Assembly (NCBI GenBank): GCA_937889655.1
Contig: CALBZG010000061.1
Coordinates: forward strand, 1-11,124
Source: an uncultured Clostridia bacterium
GTDB lineage: Bacteria > Bacillota > Clostridia > Peptostreptococcales > Anaerovoracaceae
Length of the DNA stretch: 11,124 bases
Reading direction: 5' to 3'
Below are positions 7,028-11,124 of the stretch, one piece after another. Within the stretch, counting starts at the first letter, position 1; each line of letters opens with the position of its first letter. The translations under genes and the position numbers were made by a program. Below the pieces are notes generated by a model, which did not search any database, was not told the DNA's origin, and worked only from the letters and a program-made list of their open reading frames with translations.

Positions 7028-8347
7028 CTATACTACCTTTTCTCCATCCAGGCTGAAAGTTTTTGCTTCGGTAATTCGAACATTGATGATTTTCCCCATA
7101 TCTTCCATATCTGCTTTGAAGTTTACAAGCTTAAAGGATTCTGTCCTCCCCGAGAATGTCTTCGTATTCCTCTTAGAAAGGCTCTCTACCAGCACTTTTT
7201 CGACTCTGCCGGCATATTCGGAATTCTTGATGGCTGAGCTTTCATTGATAATTGCCACAAGACGGTTGAATCTTTCATGCTTGACCTCTTCCGGCACCTG
7301 CTCTACGAAATCTGCCGCCGGAGTCCCTTTTCTGACTGAATAGAGGAAAGTAAACGCAGAATCAAATCCAACCCTTTTACACAGATCCAGCGTGTTTTCG
7401 AATTCCTCTTCAGTCTCTCCGGGAAATCCAACAATAATATCGGTGCTGATTGCTATGTCAGGAACAGCTTCTCTTAATTTTTCTATCAGTGTAAGATAAT
7501 CCTCACGGGTATAGCGCCTGTTCATTTGTGATAATATATTATTATCGCCGGACTGGACAGGCAAATGTATATAATTGCACAATTTTGGCAGTTCGCTGAA
7601 TGCACGGATCAAATCATCGCTTAAATCTTTTGGATGGGAAGTCATAAATCGAATTCTCTCCAAGCCTTCGATATCGGAAAGATCATAGAGAAGTCCAGTA
7701 AAATCAGGCTTATACGAATTGACGTTCTGCCCTAGCAGCGTGATTTCAATCACGCCATCTTCCACTAGTTTCTTAACTTCGTCCACGATGTCTCCGGGTT
7801 TTCTTGAGCGTTCTCTTCCCCTGGTGTAAGGAACGATGCAGTAGGAGCAAAAGTTGTCGCATCCATACATGATATTAACGTATGCCTTATGCTTGAAAAG
7901 TCTTTTTGCAGGAAGTCCTTCGATAATATCTCCGGCTTCTTCCCATACGTCGACCAATCTACTTTTTTCATATTTTACATTTTTTATCAATCCCGGAAGT
8001 TCCTGAAGATTATGGGTCCCGAAAACAATATCCACCCAAGGATATTTCTTTTTAAGCGAATCGACGATATGCTGCTGCTGCATCATGCAGCCGCCCACAC
8101 ATACGATGAATTCCGGATTTTGTTCTTTCTTCTTCTTAAACTGCCCCAAGGTGCCAAAAAAACTCTTGTCTGCATTTTCACGAACACTGCATGTATTGAT
8201 GATGACAATATCCGCCTCACCGGCTTTGTCGGCCGAAGCCATGCCTTCCTGAATGAGAAGGCCCGCGATGGTTTCAGAATCGTGCTCGTTCATTTGGCAG
8301 CCAAATGTCCTGATATGAAATTTTGTTGTTGGATTAAGTGTCTGCAT
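7028..8347 (-). CDS. miaB: tRNA-2-methylthio-N6-dimethylallyladenosine synthase (methylthiotransferase)
   Basis: MiaB is a radical-SAM enzyme that adds a methylthio group to N6-isopentenyladenosine at position 37 of tRNAs that read codons starting with U. The 439-residue protein shows the three expected parts: an N-terminal domain with cluster cysteines C17 (FGCQMNEHDSE), C53 (NTCSVRENA) and C87 (GGCMMQ); a radical-SAM core with C163, C167 and C170 (CDNFCSYC) followed by IVPYTRGRERSR; and a C-terminal TRAM RNA-binding domain from about 380. The typical MiaB strings GQNVNSY (206-212) and HLPVQSG (261-267) separate it from MtaB and RimO. The start lies four bases after the gpsA stop codon. Its only Shine-Dalgarno-like site (AGGAAG, minus strand, 8361-8366) is 13 bases upstream, so reinitiation after gpsA may matter. 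Bacillus MiaB has an extra N-terminal stretch that is absent here. Confidence 0.97.
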   Translation of the reverse strand: MQTLNPTTKFHIRTFGCQMNEHDSETIAGLLIQEGMASADKAGEADIVIINTCSVRENADKSFFGTLGQFKKKKEQNPEFIVCVGGCMMQQQHIVDSLKKKYPWVDIVFGTHNLQELPGLIKNVKYEKSRLVDVWEEAGDIIEGLPAKRLFKHKAYVNIMYGCDNFCSYCIVPYTRGRERSRKPGDIVDEVKKLVEDGVIEITLLGQNVNSYKPDFTGLLYDLSDIEGLERIRFMTSHPKDLSDDLIRAFSELPKLCNYIHLPVQSGDNNILSQMNRRYTREDYLTLIEKLREAVPDIAISTDIIVGFPGETEEEFENTLDLCKRVGFDSAFTFLYSVRKGTPAADFVEQVPEEVKHERFNRLVAIINESSAIKNSEYAGRVEKVLVESLSKRNTKTFSGRTESFKLVNFKADMEDMGKIINVRITEAKTFSLDGEKVV

Positions 8348-8351
8348 ACTA

Positions 8352-9338
8352 TTATTCGTGCTTCCTGTCTCTTGTCATCAAAGCATTGGCTGCATATTTT
8401 ACATCCATATTTTCGTTGATCACTCCATAAATGACTTCTGTAATAGGCATTTCGATATCGACCTTTTTCGCCAGTTCATAGGCAGCGTCGGTGGTGTACA
8501 TTCCCTCGACGACCATGCCCACCTTCTGAACAGCATCAGCGGGAGAAATGCCTTCCCCGATCATGATGCCGCACCGCCGGTTTCTGCTATGCATACTGGT
8601 GCAGGTCACTATTAAGTCGCCAATGCCTGAAAGGCCTAAAAATGTTTCCCTTTCCGCTCCCAATTTCACGCCGAGCCTGGCTATTTCAGCAATTCCTCTG
8701 GTCATCATAGCGGCTTTCGCATTATCTCCGAATCCCATTCCATCTGAAACCCCAGCGCCCAAGGCAATGATGTTCTTCAATGCACCTCCAAGTTCTACCC
8801 CAATGATGTCCCGATTGGTATATATTCTAAAACGGTCCGTTATGAATTCCTCTTGGACCGTATCGGCATATTTCATATCCTTTGACGCTACTGCAACGGT
8901 CGTAGGCAGTTTTAATCCCACTTCCTCAGCATGGCTCGGGCCGGATAAAGCCACATAAGGTTGTCCCGGAGCCAGCTGCTCTGCAATTTCCGACATCCTG
9001 TTCAGGCTCCTCTGCTCGATGCCTTTGGCAACATTCACGATGATTTGACCGTTTAAAAATGGCAGCGCAGACGACAGTGCAGACCTGAAATGTTGTGCCG
9101 GAGCTGCAAAAAGGGCAATATCCACGTCCTTTAAAACTTCTTCTGTGCTATATGCGATCGAAATGTTGTCGCCGAACTTGACATAAGGTAAATATTTTTT
9201 GTTTTCTCGGTCCCGTTCCATAGCTTTCAGGTGTTCCCCATCGACATCTGAAATTTTCACTAAGTGCCCGTTGTCTGATAAGGTCACTGCCAGCGCGGTG
9301 CCCCAACTGCCGGCACCTATTACTCCTATCTTTTTCAT
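8352..9338 (-). CDS. gpsA: Glycerol-3-phosphate dehydrogenase [NAD(P)+]
   Basis: GpsA reduces dihydroxyacetone phosphate to sn-glycerol-3-phosphate, the backbone for phospholipids, in the cytosol. The 328-residue protein has the Rossmann motif GAGSWGTALA (8-17), VAKGIE with K105, GPSHAEE (133-139 region), the catalytic lysine K188 in GALKNIIALGAG, and SRNRRCG near 251-257. The end of the second beta strand reads KISDVD instead of the more usual LWxR; D31 there hints at a preference for NADH over NADPH, which is inference. The ATG overlaps the plsY stop codon by four bases (ATGA), and an AGGAG site (minus strand, 9347-9351) sits eight bases upstream inside the plsY end. The overlap ties production of glycerol-3-phosphate to PlsY, which uses it. 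Confidence 0.97.
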   Translation of the reverse strand: MKKIGVIGAGSWGTALAVTLSDNGHLVKISDVDGEHLKAMERDRENKKYLPYVKFGDNISIAYSTEEVLKDVDIALFAAPAQHFRSALSSALPFLNGQIIVNVAKGIEQRSLNRMSEIAEQLAPGQPYVALSGPSHAEEVGLKLPTTVAVASKDMKYADTVQEEFITDRFRIYTNRDIIGVELGGALKNIIALGAGVSDGMGFGDNAKAAMMTRGIAEIARLGVKLGAERETFLGLSGIGDLIVTCTSMHSRNRRCGIMIGEGISPADAVQKVGMVVEGMYTTDAAYELAKKVDIEMPITEVIYGVINENMDVKYAANALMTRDRKHE

Positions 9339-9997
9339 TGAGCTTTCTCCTTTTTCTTAAAACTAAGTTTAGGTTCTGTTCCTGCTGCGATCCTGCGAAT
9401 ATTCGCGCGGTGCTTGAATATGATGGTTACAGCCACTAAAAAAGCAAATCCGATGTACGCCACCGGGTAATTTTTCATTGCTTCTGTTCCAAAAACCTGT
9501 GCAGTCACTGGTAACAATGCCGAGGCAATAATCGATCCGGCAGAAACACGTTTTGTTATCAGAACAACTATCAAAAGAAGTCCGAAGGAAACCAGGGCAA
9601 CGATATAATTGACGGCAAGCAGCACACCACAAGCAGTTGCTACACCTTTCCCCCCTTTGAATCCGTATAAGACAGGCCAATTGTGGCCGCACATAGCTGC
9701 ATATCCTGTAAACATGGCCAGTATTTCCGGGCCATATTCTATGACCTCGTTAACAGCTTCGATGCCGCCTGCAGCTGCCCCGATCCAAACCGCCGCTGCG
9801 CCCTTCAGCACGTCCACCAGCAAGGTTACCGCGGCCGCCTTTGCGCCGAACACCCTCAGAACATTTGTAAAACCTGCATTCCCGCTGCCCTCATTTCTAA
9901 TGTCAGTTCCTTTGATCCGGCTGATGATGATCGCCGGGGAAATGTTTCCGATAAAGTAGCCGGCAGTCAAAGTTATTATGATAATAATAAGACCCAC
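9335..9997 (-). CDS. plsY: Acyl-phosphate:glycerol-3-phosphate acyltransferase PlsY (GTG start)
   Basis: PlsY is an integral membrane enzyme that transfers an acyl group from acyl-phosphate to glycerol-3-phosphate, forming lysophosphatidic acid. The frame stays open to an ATG at 10072, but that start would put 25 mostly charged residues before the first membrane helix and overlap der by 62 bases. A GTG at 9997, eight bases after a near-perfect AAGGAGG and 13 bases after the der stop codon, gives a 220-residue protein of about the usual length, beginning directly with a hydrophobic segment. In that numbering the motifs are GSGNAGFTNVLR (37-48), FKGGKGVAT (113-121) and HRANIRRIAAGTEPK (196-210). 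Several further hydrophobic segments fit the multi-pass fold. The C-terminus is lysine-rich. It overlaps gpsA by four bases, forming a functional pair with it. Identity is very secure; the start is well supported but not proven. Confidence 0.95.
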   Translation of the reverse strand: MGLIIIIITLTAGYFIGNISPAIIISRIKGTDIRNEGSGNAGFTNVLRVFGAKAAAVTLLVDVLKGAAAVWIGAAAGGIEAVNEVIEYGPEILAMFTGYAAMCGHNWPVLYGFKGGKGVATACGVLLAVNYIVALVSFGLLLIVVLITKRVSAGSIIASALLPVTAQVFGTEAMKNYPVAYIGFAFLVAVTIIFKHRANIRRIAAGTEPKLSFKKKEKAQ

Positions 9998-10005
9998 GTC
10001 CTGCT

Positions 10006-10012
10006 CCTCCTT
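10006..10012 (-). promoter_or_regulatory. plsY: Shine-Dalgarno site that sets the plsY start
   Basis: The minus strand reads AAGGAGG here, the near-ideal complement to the 16S rRNA 3' end, eight bases before GTG at 9997-9995. It overlaps the der stop codon (10011-10013), which suggests coupling between der termination and plsY initiation. No comparable site was seen before the upstream in-frame ATG at 10072. Confidence 0.85.
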
Positions 10013-11124
10013 ATACTTCTTTTTCTCCCTTTTCCCTAAAGACAAACTTAATGGAAGTCCCTTCGAATCCAAAGCTCTCCCTGATTTTGTTCTCCAGATA
10101 TCTGGAATATGAAAAATGCATCAATGCACGCTTATTGACTTGAAAAGAAAACAGCGGCGGTTTAACACCCACTTGAGCCACATAATATATCTTCAGCCTC
10201 TTTCCCTTATCGGAAGGCGGCTGCCTCATCATCATCGCGTCCTGGATCAGGCTGTTCAACTGTCCGGTAGAAACCCTCATAGCACGTTTCTCGGCCACAT
10301 ATTTTGATAGTTCCATAACATTCTTTATCCGCTGCTTTTCTATTACCGATATGAAAACCGTCTGTGCATAAGACATAAAGGAAAGCTCCCGGGCTATTTC
10401 TTTTTCAAAATCCCTCATTGTGTTGGTTTCTTTTTTTATCAGATCCCATTTGTTTACAACGATGACGATCCCTTTGCCGGCTTCATGGGCAATGCCTGCT
10501 ATTTTTTTATCCTGCTCGGTCACCCCGTCGACAGCATCGATCATTAGAAGGCATACATCGCATCTTTCAATAGCGGCGATGGCTCTGATTACGCTGTATT
10601 TTTCGATATCTTCATCTACTTTTGAACGTCTTCTGATACCGGCAGTGTCGATCAGTATGTATTTCTCACCTTGCCAGGAAAAAGGGGTATCTATGGAGTC
10701 TCTTGTAGTGCCGGCTATAGGCGATACGATCACTCTCTTTTCTCCAAGCAGCTCATTGACCAAGGATGATTTGCCGACATTCGGCTTGCCGACTACCGCG
10801 ATTCCAGTCACATCTTCCTCTTCATCGGCCGATGTTTCAGAAAAACTATTAACGATTTCGTCCAATAGATCGCCGAAGTTCAGCATATTGACCGAAGATA
10901 TGGCGATAGGATCTCCCAAGCCCAATTCGTAAAAATCGTAAAAATCAGCAGGCATCTTCGGTGTATCGATTTTATTGACCACAAGGATCACCTTTTTCCC
11001 GGTACGCAGCAGCATATTTGCCACTTCACGGTCCGATGCTGTAAGTCCGGCTTTTCCATCAACCATAAATATAATGACATCAGCAGTTTCCATAGCGATC
11101 TGTGCCTGGGCCCGCATCTGTGAA
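10011..11124 (-). CDS. der: Ribosome-assembly GTPase Der/EngA (5' end outside window)
   Basis: Der is a GTPase with two tandem G domains and a C-terminal KH-like domain that acts in assembly of the 50S ribosomal subunit. The reading frame is still open at the window edge; the missing part is the start of the first G domain with its P-loop. Numbered from the first methionine in the window (codon at 11117), visible parts are the end of G domain 1 with NKID (48-51), an acidic linker (about 97-102), and G domain 2 with GKPNVGKSS (110-118), TTRD (137-140), DTAG (157-160) and NKWD (222-225). The KH-like domain runs from about 300 to 368. Both G5 loops differ from the common SA pattern: SSVN in the first domain and SVIEKQR in the second. 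The gene lies 13 bases upstream of the plsY GTG start, as in many Bacillota. Confidence 0.97.
   Translation of the reverse strand, partial: SQMRAQAQIAMETADVIIFMVDGKAGLTASDREVANMLLRTGKKVILVVNKIDTPKMPADFYDFYELGLGDPIAISSVNMLNFGDLLDEIVNSFSETSADEEEDVTGIAVVGKPNVGKSSLVNELLGEKRVIVSPIAGTTRDSIDTPFSWQGEKYILIDTAGIRRRSKVDEDIEKYSVIRAIAAIERCDVCLLMIDAVDGVTEQDKKIAGIAHEAGKGIVIVVNKWDLIKKETNTMRDFEKEIARELSFMSYAQTVFISVIEKQRIKNVMELSKYVAEKRAMRVSTGQLNSLIQDAMMMRQPPSDKGKRLKIYYVAQVGVKPPLFSFQVNKRALMHFSYSRYLENKIRESFGFEGTSIKFVFREKGEKEV

Noticed and set aside
7889..8419. A 176-codon open frame antisense to miaB and the gpsA end
   Set aside because: It mirrors the miaB codon pattern, crosses the gpsA/miaB junction and shows no recognisable domain; a shadow frame.
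8548..8958. A 136-codon open frame antisense to gpsA
   Set aside because: Full overlap with gpsA, whose motifs are complete; the Ser/Pro-rich translation is typical of an antisense shadow.
9974..9990. ATT/ATA triplet run at the start of plsY as a possible phase-variation repeat
   Set aside because: It is a short imperfect isoleucine run in a membrane helix; triplet changes would not shift the frame.
10420..10932. A 170-codon open frame antisense to der
   Set aside because: It covers the second G domain of der on the opposite strand, with Ser/Thr-rich low-information translation and no start signal.
10928..10945. Tandem nine-base repeat in der (two copies of cgtaaaaat)
   Set aside because: Only two copies, coding for a repeated FYD-like stretch before a conserved motif; too short to call a repeat element.
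1..11124. A previously undescribed defence, mobile or biosynthetic system
   Set aside because: Every substantial stretch is covered by a recognised housekeeping gene, gaps are under 70 bases, and composition looks even, so I see no evidence for such a system here.

Overview
The window looks like an ordinary chromosomal stretch from an anaerobic member of the Clostridia (Bacillota). The reasons are the moderate base composition, strong AGGAGG-type ribosome binding sites, the order der-plsY-gpsA that is common in Bacillota, a monomeric (about 640-residue, Aquifex-type) aconitase, and MiaB without the long N-terminal extension of Bacillus. I cannot name the species from sequence alone. I see no mobile element, tRNA, rRNA, CRISPR array, phage gene or island boundary.

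Left part (1-3583, plus strand): the 3' part of an aconitase gene, then a dimeric-type isocitrate dehydrogenase gene, then a GntR/FCD-family regulator. They are closely spaced (31 and 38 bases apart) and end in a strong intrinsic terminator. Together they form most of an oxidative half-TCA module that turns citrate into 2-oxoglutarate, in anaerobes usually for glutamate synthesis. A regulator in the same transcription unit suggests autoregulated local control. A citrate synthase gene may lie just upstream of the window; this is inference.

Right part (3582-11124, minus strand): a tight seven-gene run, read from the right edge leftwards as der (5' end outside the window), plsY, gpsA, miaB, cls, glyA and a site-2-protease-family membrane metallopeptidase. 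Gaps run from a 4-base overlap to 20 bases, and several stop and start codons touch, so it is very likely one operon with translational coupling. It combines phospholipid synthesis (GpsA makes glycerol-3-phosphate, PlsY acylates it, Cls makes cardiolipin) with translation and one-carbon functions (Der for 50S assembly, MiaB for tRNA modification, GlyA for serine/glycine and C1 units).

The two transcription units converge at about 3514-3583. All intergenic gaps are shorter than 70 bases, so there is almost no unexplained sequence. I found no candidate for a previously undescribed system. The points worth a second look are modest: an isocitrate dehydrogenase with an abnormal cofactor loop, a wrong apparent start for plsY that a GTG start corrects, a hairpin across the icd stop codon, the missing U-tract terminator for the long minus-strand operon, and a few changes in otherwise conserved motifs.
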